Part shown: positions 44,370-58,535 of the stretch, piece by piece
Numbering within the stretch: the first letter of the stretch is position 1
How the letters are laid out: the number at the start of each line of letters is the position of its first letter
Source: Panopea generosa
Taxonomy: Eukaryota; Mollusca; Bivalvia; Adapedonta; Hiatellidae
Length of the DNA stretch: 64,000 nt
NCBI GenBank assembly: GCA_029582155.1
Contig: CM055907.1
Span: 33,105,983 to 33,169,982 of the forward strand
Direction: 5' to 3'
Translations under genes and position numbers: made by a program
The notes under the pieces: generated by a model
What the model was told of the DNA's origin: nothing
What the model saw: the letters and a program-made list of their open reading frames with translations, nothing else
Databases searched by the model: none

Positions 44370-47300
44370 ATGTTTCTATGCCATGAGTATATACCAGTAG
44401 TATGCCATTTATATATAGTTATGTTTCTGTATCAATGTAAGATAATGTTTCTATGCCATTAGTATATACCGGTAGTATGCCATTTATATATAGTAATGTT
44501 TCTGTATTAATGTAAGATTATGTTTCTATGCCATTAGTATATACCGGTAGTATGCCATTTATATATAGTAATGTTTCTGTATCAATGCAAGATATGTTTT
44601 TATGCCATTAGTATAAACCGGCAGTATGTCATTTATATATAGTAATGTTTCTGTATCAGCCGTTAGTTTATACTGGTAGTATGCCATATATATATAGTAA
44701 TGTTTCTGTATCAATGCAAGATAATGTTTCTATGCCATTTATATATAGTCATGTTTCTGTATCAAGGTAAGATAATGTTTCTATGCCGTTAGTTTATACT
44801 GGTAGTATGCCATATATATAAAATAGTGTTTCTGTATCAATATAAGATCATGTTTCTATGCCACGAGTATATACCGGTAGTATGCCATTTATATATAGTA
44901 ATGTTTCTGTTTCAATGTAAGATAATGTTTCTATGCCATGAGTATATACTGGTAGTATGCCATTTATATATAGTAATATTTCTGTATCAATGAAAGATAA
45001 TGTTTTTATGCCACAAGTATATACCGGCAGTATGTCATTTATATATAGTAATGTTTCTGTATCAATGTTGGATCATGCTTCTTTGCCATTAGTATATACC
45101 GGTAGTATGCCATTTATATATAGTAATGTTTCTGTATCAATATAAGATAATGTTTCTGTGCCATGAGTATGTACTGGTAGTATGCCATTTATATATAGTT
45201 ATGTTTTGTATCAATATAAGATAATGTTTCTATGCCATGAGTATATACCGGCAGTATGTCATTTATATATAGTAATGTTTCTGTATCAATGTAAGATCAT
45301 GTTTTTTTGCCATTAGTATATACCGGTGGTATGCCATTTATATATAGTAATATTTCTGTGTCAATAAACGATAATGTTTCTATGCCATGAGTATATACCG
45401 GTAGTATGCCATTTATATATAGTAATGTTTCTGTATCAATATAAGATAATGTTTCTATGCCATTAGTATCTACCGGTAGTATGCCATTTATATATAGTAA
45501 TGTTTCTGTATCAATGTAAGATACTGTTTCTATGCCATGAGTATATCACAGTAGTATGTCATTTATATAAAGTAATGTTTCCGTATCAATGTAAGATAAT
45601 GTTTCTATGCCATGAGTATATCACAGTAGTATGTCATTTATATAAAGTAATGTTTCCGTATCAATGTAAGATAATGTTTCTATGCCATGAGTATATACTG
45701 ATAGTATGTCATTTATATATAGTAATGTTTCCGTATCAATGTAAGATAATGTTTCTATGCCATGAGTGTATACTGGTAGTATGCCATTAATATATAGTAA
45801 TGTTTCTGTATCAATGTAAGATAATGTTTCTATGCCATGAGTATATACTGGTAGTATGTCATTTATATTTAGTAATGTTTCCGTATCAATGTAAGATAAT
45901 GTTTCTATGCCATGAGTATATACTGGTAGTATGCCATTTATATAGAGTAATGTTTCTGTATCAATATAAGATCATGTTTCTATGCCATTAGTATATACCG
46001 GCAGTATGTCATTTATATTTAGTAATGTTTCCGTATCAATGTAAGATAATGTTTCTATGCCATGAGTATATACCGGTAGTATGCCATTTATATATAGTAA
46101 TATTTCTGTATCAATGAAAGATAATGTTTTTATGCCACAAGTATATACCGGCAGTATGTCATTTATATATAGTAATGTTTCTGTATCAATGTTGGATCAT
46201 GCTTCTTTGCCATTAGTATATACCGGTAGTATGCCATTTATATATAGTAATGTTTCTGTATCAATATAAGATAATGTTTCTGTGCCATGAGTATGTACTG
46301 GTAGTATGCCATTTATATATAGTTATGTTTTGTATCAATATAAGATAATGTTTCTATGCCATGAGTATATACCGGCAGTATGTCATTTATATATAGTAAT
46401 GTTTCTGTATCAATGTAAGATCATGTTTTTTTGCCATTAGTATATACCGGTGGTATGCCATTTATATATAGTAATATTTCTGTGTCAATAAACGATAATG
46501 TTTCTATGCCATGAGTATATACCGGTAGTATGCCATTTATATATAGTAATGTTTCTGTATCAATATAAGATAATGTTTCTATGCCATTAGTATCTACCGG
46601 TAGTATGCCATTTATATATAGTAATGTTTCTGTATCAATGTAAGATACTGTTTCTATGCCATGAGTACATCACAGTAGTATGTCATTTATATAAAGTAAT
46701 GTTTCCGTATCAATGTAAGATAATGTTTCTATGCCATGAGTATATCACAGTAGTATGTCATTTATATAAAGTAATGTTTCCGTATCAATGTAAGATAATG
46801 TTTCTATGCCATGAGTATATACTGATAGTATGTCATTTATATATAGTAATGTTTCCGTATCGATGTAAGATAATGTTTCTATGCCATGAGTATATACTGG
46901 TAGTATGCCATTAATATATAGTAATGTTTCTGTATCAATGTAAGATAATGTTTCTATGCCATGAGTATATACTGGTAGTATGTCATTTATATTTAGTAAT
47001 GTTTCCGTATCAATGTAAGATAATGTTTCTATGCCATGAGTATATACTGGTAGTATGCCATTTATATAGAGTAATGTTTCTGTATCAATATAAGATCATG
47101 TTTCTATGCCATTAGTATATACCGGCAGTATGTCATTTATATTTAGTAATGTTTCCGTATCAATGTAAGATAATGTTTCTATGCCATGAGTATATACCGG
47201 TAGTATGCCATTTATATATTGTTATGTTTCTGTATCAATGTAAGATCATGTTTCTATGCCATTAGTATAAACCGGTAGTATGTCATTTATATAAAGAGTT

Positions 47301-48455
47301 ATGTTACTGTATCAATATAAGATAATGTTTCTATACCATGAGTATATACTGGTAGTATGTCATTTATATATAGTAATGTTTATGTATCAATGTAAGATCA
47401 TGTTTCTATGCCATTAGTATATACCGGTTGTTTGCCATTTATATAGTAATGTTTCTGTATCAATATAAGATAATGTTTCTTTGCCATTGGTTTAAACCAA
47501 TAGTATGCCATTAATATATAGTAATGTTTCTGTATCAATATAAGATAATGTTTCTTTGCCATTAGTTTATACCTGTAGTATGCCATTAGTATATACCAGT
47601 AGTATGCCATTTATATATAGTTATGTTTCTGTATCAATGTAAGATCATGTTTCTATGCAATTAGTATATACCAGTTGTATGCCATTTATATTATAGTAAT
47701 GTTTCTATATCAATACAAGATCATGTTTCTATGCCATAAGTTTATACCGGTAGTATGCCATTTATATATAGTAATGTTTCTGTATCAATATAAGATAATG
47801 TTTCTATGCCATGAGTATATACCGGTAGTATGCCATTTATATATAGTAATGTTTCTGTATCACTATAAGATAATGTTTCTATGCCATTAGCATATACCGG
47901 TAGTATGCCATTTATATATAGTTATGTTTCTGTATCAATGTAAAATAATGTTTCTATGCCATTAATATATACTGGTTTTATGCCATTTATATAAAGTAAT
48001 GTTTCTGTATCAATGTAAGATTATGCCATTAATATATACTGGTAATATGCCATTTATATATAGTAATGTTTCTGTATCAATGTAAGATAACGTTTCTATG
48101 CCATTAATATATACTGGTAATATGTCATTTATATATAGTAATGTTTCTGTATCAATGTAAGATAATGTTTCTATGCCATTAATATATACTGAAATTATGC
48201 CATTAATATATAGTAATGTTTCTGAATTAATGTAAGATAATGTTTCTATGCCATTAATATATACTGGTAGTATGTCATTTATATATAGTAATGTTTCTGT
48301 ATCAATGTAAGATAATGTTTCTATGTCATTAGTATATACCGATAGTATGTCATTTATATATATAGTAATGTTTCTGTATCAATGTAAGATATTGTTTCTA
48401 TGCCATTAATATATACTGATAATATGCCATTTATATATAGTAATGTTTCTGTATC
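44370..48455 (+). repeat. 75 bp satellite with 1,124 bp higher-order duplication
   Basis: ~54 units like TATAGTAATGTTTCTGTATC, AATGTAAGATAATGTTTCTA, TGCCATGAGTATATACCGGT and AGTATGCCATTTA. The block at about 44949-46072 is repeated at 46073-47199 with an offset of 1,124 bp (15 units) and only about three substitutions seen. Open frames through it are repeat artefacts. Confidence 0.96.
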
Positions 48456-49110
48456 GCCTATGTGAGTCAAAACGAATAACAAAATAAATGTGATTTAAAT
48501 ATTATATAACAATATATGTTTTGCAAAATGTTGCTAAAATTGTATACATGTTATCATTGTGCGGTTTGAAGCGGGATGGCCCTGACCCCTGTAGACCCAT
48601 TAGATAAGGGGTGCATTAAAAAGATCGGAAAAGTTATGGCTGGACGTCAAATTCTGAGGTACATTTCGGGTCAACTTGTGATATTCAACGTCATGTGACT
48701 ATTTTGGACCCGCCTTGATTATTTCCAAGATGGCGGCGACAATGGAACATCGTTGGATCTTAATGCCAAACGGGAATCAGTCATTTGTCAAAGCCTGAAG
48801 TACTTCCCGCCCATGCATACAAGTCCCGCCTATTTCTTCTATAATATGATAGTTAATTAGACACTGATTGACCGTTGAAGTTATTTTGAACCAAAAGTAG
48901 TTGTATTGGATATAAATACCAATAATGGACAAAATGAGTTTATTGAAATAAAAGAGAAACATGTTATAAGACAGTACTTAGCCTATTTGCATCCTAACCG
49001 TTTCCGACCGTGAACATTTTTTTTTATTTTTTAAAAATATCAACATGTTTTATGTTCTAAATGATAAAATGGCATTAGCAGAACGGAATCCTAAAGAATC
49101 GATTTTTAAT
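48456..49110 (+). other. Intergenic segment with YY1-like motif
   Basis: A non-repetitive island between two satellites. It has CAAGATGGCGGCGACAATGG at about 48729, an ACGTCATGTGAC motif at about 48689 and CCCGCC twice. A 22-codon frame starts at the ATG in GATGGCGGC. Could be a promoter remnant or part of a repeat; no gene is supported. Confidence 0.35.
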
Positions 49111-50222
49111 AAGGGGCTCACTGTTGCAGAAACTGACAACAACTGCTGGAGTTCTAATATCAGAGTTATATGATTAATTGCTTTATTTAACTCATTACTT
49201 TAAATATTGAAAAGATGTTACCTGAATAGAACGGAATCACAACATTTCGGGCTTTATAGGGGGTTCAGTGTGACACAAGTCGATGTCAACCACTAAAGTT
49301 CGAACACGGGATATCAATGAAAAAACAATCTTTTTCATTTTTTTTTTTTTGTATATGAATTAAATTAGCAATATTGAAATAGTTCAAGTCTTAAAATGTT
49401 GTAATGATAACACCTGAACTGATTCACAAAGTTTCTGACTTTATATAGAACTCGGTGAGACACAAGCCGATATCAAACATGGGATTTCAATGGGGGGTAA
49501 AATATTTTTTATATTTGAATATAGCAATAATGAATTAGTTTATGTCTTACATTGTTGAAATAATATTACCTGAACGGAATCATGTCTCGGACTTTTTAGG
49601 GGGTTCGGTGAGACACATGCCGATGTTAACCGCTGAAGTTCGAACATGGGATTTTAATAGTAAAAATTATATTTTTCATTTTTTATTTGAATTTAGCAAT
49701 ATTGAAAAGGTTTCAGTTTTAAATTGTTGAAATGATATTACATAAAGTGAATCACAACATTTGGGACTTTATATGGAACTCGGTGAGACACAAGTCAATG
49801 TCGACAGCTGAAGTTGGAACACGGGATTTTAATGAAAAAAAAAATTATTTTTTTTAATTTGGCGATATTGAAATAGTGTCAGTCTTAAATTGTTGAAATG
49901 CTATCACCTGGACGGAATCACAATGTTTCGAACTTTATATGGGACTCGGTGAGACACAAGCCGAGATCAACAGCTGAAGTTCGAACACGGGATTTTAATT
50001 GAAAAAAATTTTTTTTATTTGAATTTAGTATTATTGAAATAGTTTAAGTCTTAAAATGTTGAAATGATATTACCTGAATGGAGTCGCAACGTTATAGGCT
50101 TTATTGGGGGCTCGGTGTAACACAAGTCGAAGTCAACTGCTGAAGTTCGAACACAGGATTTAAATAGTAGAAATAATATTTTTCACTTTTTATTTGAATT
50201 TAGCAATATTGAAAAGGTTTAA

Positions 50223-50444
50223 CCCTTTACTCCATAGATACGCATTTTCCTGCAGTAATCACAGAAGGTCATTGAAAACAGTGCAGGAAGAGTTCAGATT
50301 GCTCGTAACGAGCAATCTGAACACTTCCTGCACTGTTTTCCACTCTGTCAGTTAATATAAACATAATTCACCCATTGCTGATACGTGGTGAATTTATGCT
50401 TTCAATATTAGAGGTGTCCAAAGGCGTCTATATGAAGTAAAGGG
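50223..50444. mobile_element. TTAA-flanked foldback MITE (piggyBac-type)
   Basis: 222 bp between TTAA at 50219-50222 and TTAA at 50445-50448. Terminal inverted repeats start CCCTTTACTCCATAGA and, from the other end, CCCTTTACTTCATATAGA. TTAA duplication with CCC-starting ends is characteristic of piggyBac. The interior holds a 67 bp palindrome at 50274-50340. No transposase, so non-autonomous. Confidence 0.88.
50274..50340. repeat. 67 bp near-perfect palindrome
   Basis: Arms of 33 bp (left begins GAAAACAGTGCAGGAAG; centre GCTCGT-A-ACGAGC) with one mismatch and a single-base centre. It would fold into a long hairpin as DNA or RNA. Confidence 0.93.
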
Positions 50445-53400
50445 TTAAGTCTTAAATTGTTGAAATAATATTAAATGAAGTGAATCACAACGTTTGGGAC
50501 TTTAAAGGGGGCTTTTTTTTATTTGAATTTAGCAATATTGAAATAGTTTGTCTTAAGTTAAATGTTGAAATGATATTACTGGAACGGAATCACAACGTTA
50601 CGGGCTTTATACGGGGCTCGATGTAACAAGTCAACGTCAACCGCTGAAGTTCGAACATGGGATTTTAATTGAAAAAAAAAATATTTTTCACTTTTGAATT
50701 AGTTTTTGTCTTACATTGTTGAAATTATATAACCTGAAAGGAATCACAACGTTTCAGACTTGAAAAGGGTCTTGGTAAGACACAAGCCGATGTAACCGCT
50801 GAAGTTCGGACATGGGATTTTAATGGGAAAAAAATATTTTTTTATTTTCTTTATTTGAACTTATCAATATTAAAATAGTTTATGTCTTAAAATGTTGAAA
50901 TGATATTACTGGAATGGAATCACATTTCAACTTTTTGTGATTCACAACGTAACGGGTTTATACAGGGCTCGATGTAACCAAAGTCGACGTCAACCACTGA
51001 AGTTCGAATATGGGATTTTAATACGAAAATTTTTTTTTTTTTATTTTCTTTATTTTAACTTAGCAATATTAAAATAGTTTATGTCTTAAAATGTTGAAAT
51101 GATATTACTGGAACGGAATCACAACATTACAGGCTTTATACGCGGCTCGATATAACCAAAGTCTACATCAACCGCTGAAGTTCGAACATGGGATTTTAAT
51201 GGGAAAAATAATATTTTTTTATTTTCTTTATTTGAACTTAGCAATATTAAAATAAGTTATGTCTTAAAATGTTGAAATGATATTACTGGAACGGAATCAC
51301 AACATTACGGGCTTTATACAGGGCCTGATGTAACCAAAGACTACGTCAACCGCTGAAGTTTGAATATGGGATTTTAATAGAAAAAATAATATTTTTCACT
51401 TTTTATTAAACAACATTGAATTATTTTTTGTCTTACATTGTTGAAATAATATAACCTGAACGGAATCACAACGTTATAGGCTTTATACGTGGCTCGGTGT
51501 AACACAAGTCAACGTCAACCACTGAAGTTCAAACATAGGATTTTAATTGGAAAAGTCTTTTTTTTATTTTTAGCAATATTGAAATAGTTTAAGTCTTAAA
51601 ATGTTGAAATGATATAACCTGAACGGAATCACAACATTACGGGCTTTATACGGGGCTTGATGTAACAGAAGTCGACGTCAACCGCTGAAGTTCGAACATG
51701 GGATTGTAACTGAAAAAAGTTTTTTTTTTATTTGAATTTAGCAATATTGAAATAGTTCAAGTCTTAAAATGTTGAAATGATATTACCTGAACGGCATCAC
51801 AACGTTATAGGCTTTATACTGGGCTCGATGTAACAGAAGTCGACGTTAACCGCTGAAGTTCGAACAAGGGATTTTAATAGAAAAAATAATATTTTTCGCT
51901 TTTTATTAAATAACATTGAATTAGTTTTTGTCTTAAAATGTTGAAATGATATTACCTGAATGGAATCACAACTTTATTGGCTTTATATGGGGCTCAGTGT
52001 AACACAAGTCGAAGTCAACGGCTGAAGTTCGAACATGGGATTTTAATAGAAAAAATAATATTGTTCACTTTTTATTTAACAAACTTGAATTCATATCGTC
52101 TTAACATGTTGAAATGATATCACCTGAATGGAATCACAAAGTTACGGGCTTTATACGGGGCTCAGTTTAACACAAGTCGAAGTCAACCGCTGAAGTTTGA
52201 ACATGGGATTTTAATAGAAAAAATAATATTTTTCACTTTTTTCATTTAACAAACTTGAATTCGTTTTCATCTTAAAATGTTAAAATGATATAACCTGAAT
52301 GGAATCACAACTTTACGGGCTTTATACGGGGCTTGGTGTAACACAAGTCGAAGTCGACCGCTGAAGTTCAAACATTGGATTTAAATAGAAAAAATAATAT
52401 TTTTCACTTTTTATTTAACAAAATTGAATTCGTTTTTGTCTTAAAATGTTGAAACGACATTACCTGAATGGAATCACAATATTACAGGCTTTATAGGGGG
52501 CTCGGTGTAACACAAGTCAAAGTCAACCGCTGAAGTTCAAACAGTGGATTTTAATAGAAAAAATAATATTTTTCACATTTTTATTTAACAAACTTGAATT
52601 TGTTTTTGTCTTAAAATGTTAAAATGATATAACCTGAATGGAATCACAACGTTTCGGGCTTTATACGGGGCTTGGTGTAACACAAGTCGACGTCAACCGC
52701 TGAAGTTAAAACATGGGATTTTAATAGAAAAAATAATATTTTTCACTTTTTTTTTTAACAAACTTGAATTCCTTTTTGTCTTAAAGTGTTGAAATGATAT
52801 TACCTGAATGGAATCACAACGTTACGGGCTTTATACGGGGCTCGGTGTAACACAAGTCAAAGTCAACTGCTGAAGTTCGAACATGGGATTTAAATGGGAA
52901 AAAATATTATTTTTCACTATTTATTTGAATTTAGCAATATTGAATTAGTTTATGTCTTAAATTGTTGAAATGATATTACCTAAACAGAATCACGTTTCGG
53001 ATTTTATAGGGGGCTCGGTAAGACACAAATCGATGTCAACCGCTGAAGTTTGAACACAGTATTTTAATGAAAAAACATTTTTTAATTATTTTTTTTTTTT
53101 AATTAACAATATTGAAATAAATTAGGTCTTAAAATGTTGAAATGATATTACCTGAGCGGAATCACAAGGTTTCGGGCTTTATAAGGGGCTCATTGTAACA
53201 CAAGTCTACGTCAACCACTGAAGTTCGAACATGGGATTTTAATAGAAAAAATAATATTTTTCACTTTTTATTTGAATTAAGCAATACTGAAATTTTTTAT
53301 GTCTTAAACAGTTGAAATGATATTACCTAAACGGAATCACGACGTTATCATTGTTATAGGGGGCTCGGTGTAACACAAAACGACGTCAACCGCTGAAGTT

Positions 53401-53895
53401 CGAACATGGGATTTTAATAGAAAAAATAATATTTTTCAATTTTTATTGAACAACATTGAATTAGTTTTTATCTTACATTGTTGAAATGATATTGTCTGAA
53501 CGAAATCACAACATAACCGGCGTTATAGGGGGACAAATCGACTTCAACCGCTAAAGTTTAAACATGGGATATAAATGGGGAAAATATTTTTCTTTTTTTT
53601 ATTGGAATTTAGCAATATTGAAACAGTTTATGTCTTAAAATGTTGAAATGATATTACCTGAACGGAATCATAACGTTTCGGGTTTTACAGGGGGTTCAGT
53701 GCGAGACTAGTCTATGTCAACCGCTAAAGTTCAAACATGGGATTTTAATGCGGGGAATCTTTTTCTTTTTTAATTTAAATTTAGCAATATTGAACAAGTT
53801 TATGTCTTAAAACTGTTGAAATGATATTAACTGAACGGAATCATAACGTTACAGGCTTTATAGGGGGCTCGGTGAGACACAAGACAATGTAAACT

Positions 53896-55185
53896 GTATG
53901 CCTTAGAATACTTTTAAATATGGTATGATTAAAGAAAGAGTACATTATTCTAGTGACATACAATTTGAAGTATACCAATGCTGCAGAATATTTTTGTTAA
54001 ACAAGAAGGGATGCGAGCAGTGGTTAGTATTGGCTGCTTACGCTAGATATCGCAAGTTCAATTCCTAGCTCAACCCAATGACCTCTCAAAATAAGCAGAC
54101 TCGAAAGCAGTCAAAATAAGCTCTGAGCTTTATTTGCAATCAAGGTAAAATCAATGGGTATAAAGTAAAATAGGGATGCTTATCTGATGCTTATCTGAAT
54201 AATGAGTCACTTCAATATGGAAATGAATTGTATCGCTATCTGGAACACATTTCGTGGAAAAGCCCGACTTTCTGCCAGAAACTGTTGTTTCATAACATAA
54301 CATACAAATGAGAGTTCTGACTTTATTGGGTTTTGAGATAACTTATTGAGGTGAGTTGTGAATATTCATCTGATCAACAACTTAGACCAACTGACTGCAA
54401 TAACCCTGTATGTTATTCAATCGTCCTGAAAATGGGATTAACATTAAATATAGCCTGATTAAATAAGGCGTGAATGGACAGCTTTTTTATTATTTTGATT
54501 TCTGATCTGCTGTCCATAACAATAATAAGTCTCGGGAGACGCAAAATAAAAATCTTTAAAAGGCTCCATAGAGACGTGCAATATGTCGCACTACATTAAA
54601 TAGTGAAACAGCATGTTCAAATGTTGTATTTTATTGGTAAGGTCGCAAGGGACATGCAATTCACAATATTTATAAATGACCCATATACATCCATAATCAT
54701 GCACACCATTTGTTTCCCAGTGCTTCCTATATTAAGAAGATTTTCAAAGATTCCCAGGGGAGTCGGGACCATACCAAATCACAATTAGCAAAGCTGCATA
54801 CAACATTTCAATACGATTGAGCTTACAGTTTTTGAGAAGTTAAAAAATGTCAATTGTTTATGAATGGACACCTGACGACACACAATAACAGACAAAAGGC
54901 GATTGCAAAAAGGTCCCTTGAGACAGTCTCATGTGACCTAAAATAGAATGTTGTTTTGTAAAAAAATAATTTATTTTGATATTAACAGCAGAAAACAAGT
55001 ATACAAATCTAGACACCAATTTAATGTCATTGTTGAAAGAGTGACATTGTCTTTATAGATATGTATGTATGTGTATTATTTATATTTTATACATCAACTG
55101 TGTTATCATACACAAAACATACTGACAAAATGAAAATATGTAGAAGTACAGACGTTCTAAACAGCCTCGTGAGGGTTCACTTTTA
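53896..55185 (+). other. Intergenic, unassigned
   Basis: No recognised gene or repeat; short open frames only. Confidence 0.5.
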
Positions 55186-55390
55186 GTTTAAACTTATTTG
55201 TTTTACTTCGATTGTGTAACAAGTTCTTACAACATAGGCAAATCATGATCGAAGTATTCCTGGTAAGGACCAGTACTAAGCATATGTTGAGAAGTGTCGT
55301 GCTCAAGGACATCATACATAGTTGTGGCGGAGGATCAAACCCCGACCCTTTGATCATGGGTTCAGTGCTCTACCACTGGACCACGCGCTT
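55186..55390 (-). mobile_element. SINE family B, full-length-like copy
   Basis: On the minus strand: head AAGCGCGTGGTCCAGTGGTA, box B-like GGGGTTTGATCCTCC, then GTCCTTGAGCACGACACTT and tail ACAATCGAAGTAAAACAAAT. Same family as 58946-59154. Confidence 0.85.
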
Positions 55391-57467
55391 ATTTTTAATG
55401 ATAGTGTAATTATTACTGGGTATTAAATCATACAAATTTATTAACAAACAATTGAACTATATCCCTGTAGAAATATGCAGACATATCAAACGTCTTAGCC
55501 TTTAAGTATAAAATTATCTACTGCCTGTGCAGTCTTCTGAAAGTGCAAATAGCACTTTTATAGTAAAGATAAGTGTCATCACCAGGGTCGTGTAAACAGA
55601 GTGGCATCCTATGTCCTCTTGCGTAGATATTCTCCTGCATTCCTCTGCCAGTTCATATTTCAAAAGCAGTTACTTAAAGCAGTTATAATACACAGTCACA
55701 TGTAAATATAGCTGATTTCGGAACATTCTTTCCAGTTTCCATTTCTGTATGAAGTTACTTGTAATCACAATTTAAAATACTTATTATTCTCACTTGTTTC
55801 ACTTCCCTTACTTTTCATCTGAAAGTTGTGTAACTGAAAATGGTACTCTGATGGTTCACAGACATAACTTCATCAAACAGCAGATAAGCCAGTCGCTTTC
55901 TTACTTCTTTTTGACATCTCTGCTAAATCTATTTTTGTACCAGAAAAGTTTTTCATAAAGCATGCCATACTCCTCACATATCAATCTTACAAGGAATTCC
56001 CTCATAGGTTATGAAGGACCAACACTAATTATTAACTGACCATCCTGAAAAATTAATTATACATATATGAAAGTAAGAGTGGTTGAAATTGAAGAAAATA
56101 TATGTTAGGGTGAAATATTCCTGCAAGATAATATTAACAAAAGTGATAGGAAGGAGAGCGCACCAGATAACTCTAAAATGATAAAAATGTGCGAAACATT
56201 TAATATTAACTATTTGAAAATATTGCTTGTTATTAAGCAAACGTTTAATAGACAAACTTTTCTTAAAGTGGTAAACAACTCATGTACAATTAAAACAGTC
56301 AAACAGAACCATTATAAAGGAAAAACATTTGTAAACATCAAAATATTATTTTGTAAATACAATTACAAGTATGCTTGTAACAATAATTATATATAATTAT
56401 TGCATCTTTCCTTGACATTTGATATTATCTTATAAATTTATGGAATTTAAAAATGAAAGAAAGATCGTTTTAAAAAGCTTTTATTGATACTTACCACTCA
56501 AATTGAGGTTTCTATTTTTTCCAGGTGTTCATCTAAGTTTCATTCATATATGTGTCAGCCTCATCAAACAATGGAAATTCATAAACTCCTGCAACACAGA
56601 AAAATAGAATTTATGAGATACAGTACGATGGCTCAAACCAGACGGGACTGGACAAAACAGTTCACGTTAAGGGTTGTTTGAGCCAAGTAATGTATTATTC
56701 AACATCATACATGTACCATACGTGTACATACATTGACCAAGATAAATAATTCGAGCTATATGTGGTGTTTGAGACATCTGTGTTCGTGTCAACAAAGCTC
56801 TACTGTACATGTACTAATAGTCAAAAAAACTAAAGGCAAGATAGTACTCATGAAAAAGAAAATACTAAATGCTCAACAAAAAAAAATAGGACTGGGAGAG
56901 GTCTGAGCAAACTGATATAAAGCATGTTACCATCACTTGTAGTCATAACTTTCATAATCACAAAGTTGGATTTTAGAAAGAGACCGAATTTCTATGTTAA
57001 GGTATTTAAGACTGTCTATATTTAGAAATGGGGATTTTGTTGCAAATTTTGCCCTCCAATTAAAATATTGATTATGTCACATTTTGGTGGATTTGACATA
57101 CCAAACCATTTGAATTCTATTTCTTGATGATAATGAGATGCTTTTTATCTATTTTAAAAATAACTCTACTTTTTAAGACATTTATAGTTTTTTTCTGATA
57201 TAATCCCTTTAAGAAATCATTGTTTTTATGTCCATTGAAGGATGATATTTACTATTTGCACATTTAAGGATAATCGATTTTAATTCTCTTATAGTTCTAA
57301 TATGAATAGCATACTATACTAATTGTATTCATGCATATGTACACTAATTTTATTGTACGATTGTATATTATGAGACAGAAATAAAGTACATGTATCTGTA
57401 TTATTGTATATGTTGTTATATATAATCTCCTTACCGAGTTGTAAATTTTATATTTGAGATGTGCCAG
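55391..57467 (+). other. Intergenic, unassigned AT-rich
   Basis: No gene or clear repeat recognised. Open frames (for example 56484-56681) lack family features. Confidence 0.5.
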
Positions 57468-57690
57468 GTCTGGTTAGCTCTACAGGTAGGGTATCTCACT
57501 GTGAGTTCTTACCTGACCACAGTCTTTGCGATGAATGACACTGCCACTCGTCTCTCACCACTGATTCATATGGGAAAGTTATAAGTTACTTGTAGAGATG
57601 GGTGTGCTAGAGTACTGGTTAACCTTCCAGGATCACAGGAAAGAGTCAATAGGTTTACTGATCATCTATTAACCTTTGATGTGTAAAAAT
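57468..57690 (+). mobile_element. SINE family C copy
   Basis: TGGTTAGCTCTACAGGTAGG (tRNA-like start), CACCACTGATTCATATGGGA, AGTTACTTGTAGAGATGGGT and tail ACTGATCATCTATTAACC. The box B segment is not evident. Confidence 0.6.
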
Positions 57691-57904
57691 GACAAACTTA
57701 CTTGATTATTTGGCTTGTTGTATTGCTTTGTAAAGGTCCAACTCAGAAACAATTTAAGGAGGTGCTTCATACACTCCTTGTGTTGTCTTTATCAATACAT
57801 CCATTATTCCAAATGCTACAAAAGAGGAAAGTAAAATACATCAGCACACACATAAGCAGATTGAGAAATTAACCCATCAATCATAGATGTAATTTGTTTT
57901 CTTT

Positions 57905-58005
57905 CCTTCACCACGGCTATGTGGGGTGTTCTTGAGCAAGACATGTACCCAGGAAAACTTAGTGGACATGATTTCATAATCAACATAAAAGGTAACTTAC
58001 TTATA
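57905..58005 (+). mobile_element. SINE family B internal fragment
   Basis: CACCACGGCTATGTGGGGTG and TTCTTGAGCAAGACATGTAC match the body of 58946-59154 but the head and much of the middle are missing. Confidence 0.5.
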
Positions 58006-58239
58006 CATTAATATAGCATTTTTATTGTAATGTGTGTTTGATTTAAGATCTAAATTAATAAGAGGTCCAAGCCTTAGAGATTTTGAAAAGAACAGTGAAA
58101 TTAAGGGGAAATTAGACCTTTGTTTAAAGATCTAGCATATCAAATGCACTCTCACAGTGCATAATTTAGAAAGCTTGCAATCCTTTAGGGAGTCATACTT
58201 TGTACATGTAAAATAACTCGTTGAACTTCTATCTGCTAT

Positions 58240-58243
58240 AGTA

Positions 58244-58289
<46 letters not shown>

Positions 58290-58318
58290 AAGAGACAGAC
58301 AGACAGAGAGAGGCAGAC

Positions 58319-58381
<63 letters not shown>

Positions 58382-58419
58382 GAGGCAGACAGATAGACGG
58401 ATAGAGAGGCAGACAGACT

Positions 58420-58461
<42 letters not shown>

Positions 58462-58535
58462 GACAGACAGACAGACAAATAGAGAAAGAAAGGCAGACAG
58501 ACTGACAGAGAGAGAGAGGTGGGGCAGGGCAGGCA
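58240..58535 (+). repeat. (AG)n / (ACAG)n compound microsatellite
   Basis: Mixed GA and GACA runs, almost pure purine plus C. The serine/leucine-rich minus-strand open frames here are its by-products. Confidence 0.97.

Larger units (their letters stand above)
49110..53895 (+). repeat. ~170 bp satellite (CGCTGAAGTTCGAACATGGG)
   Basis: About 26 units. Each has GAAATGATATTACCTGAACG, GAATCACAACGTTACGGGCT, TTATACGGGGCTCGGTGTAA and CGCTGAAGTTCGAACATGGG, then an A/T-rich tract and GTTTATGTCTTAAAATGTTG. Units differ by several per cent and in A/T tract length. Interrupted by the MITE at 50223-50444. Confidence 0.95.

Noticed and set aside
44957..47890. Repeated open frames with 'YQCKIMFLCHEYI'-type peptides
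   Set aside because: They are translations of the 75 bp satellite; the unit length is a multiple of three, so frames stay open without selection.
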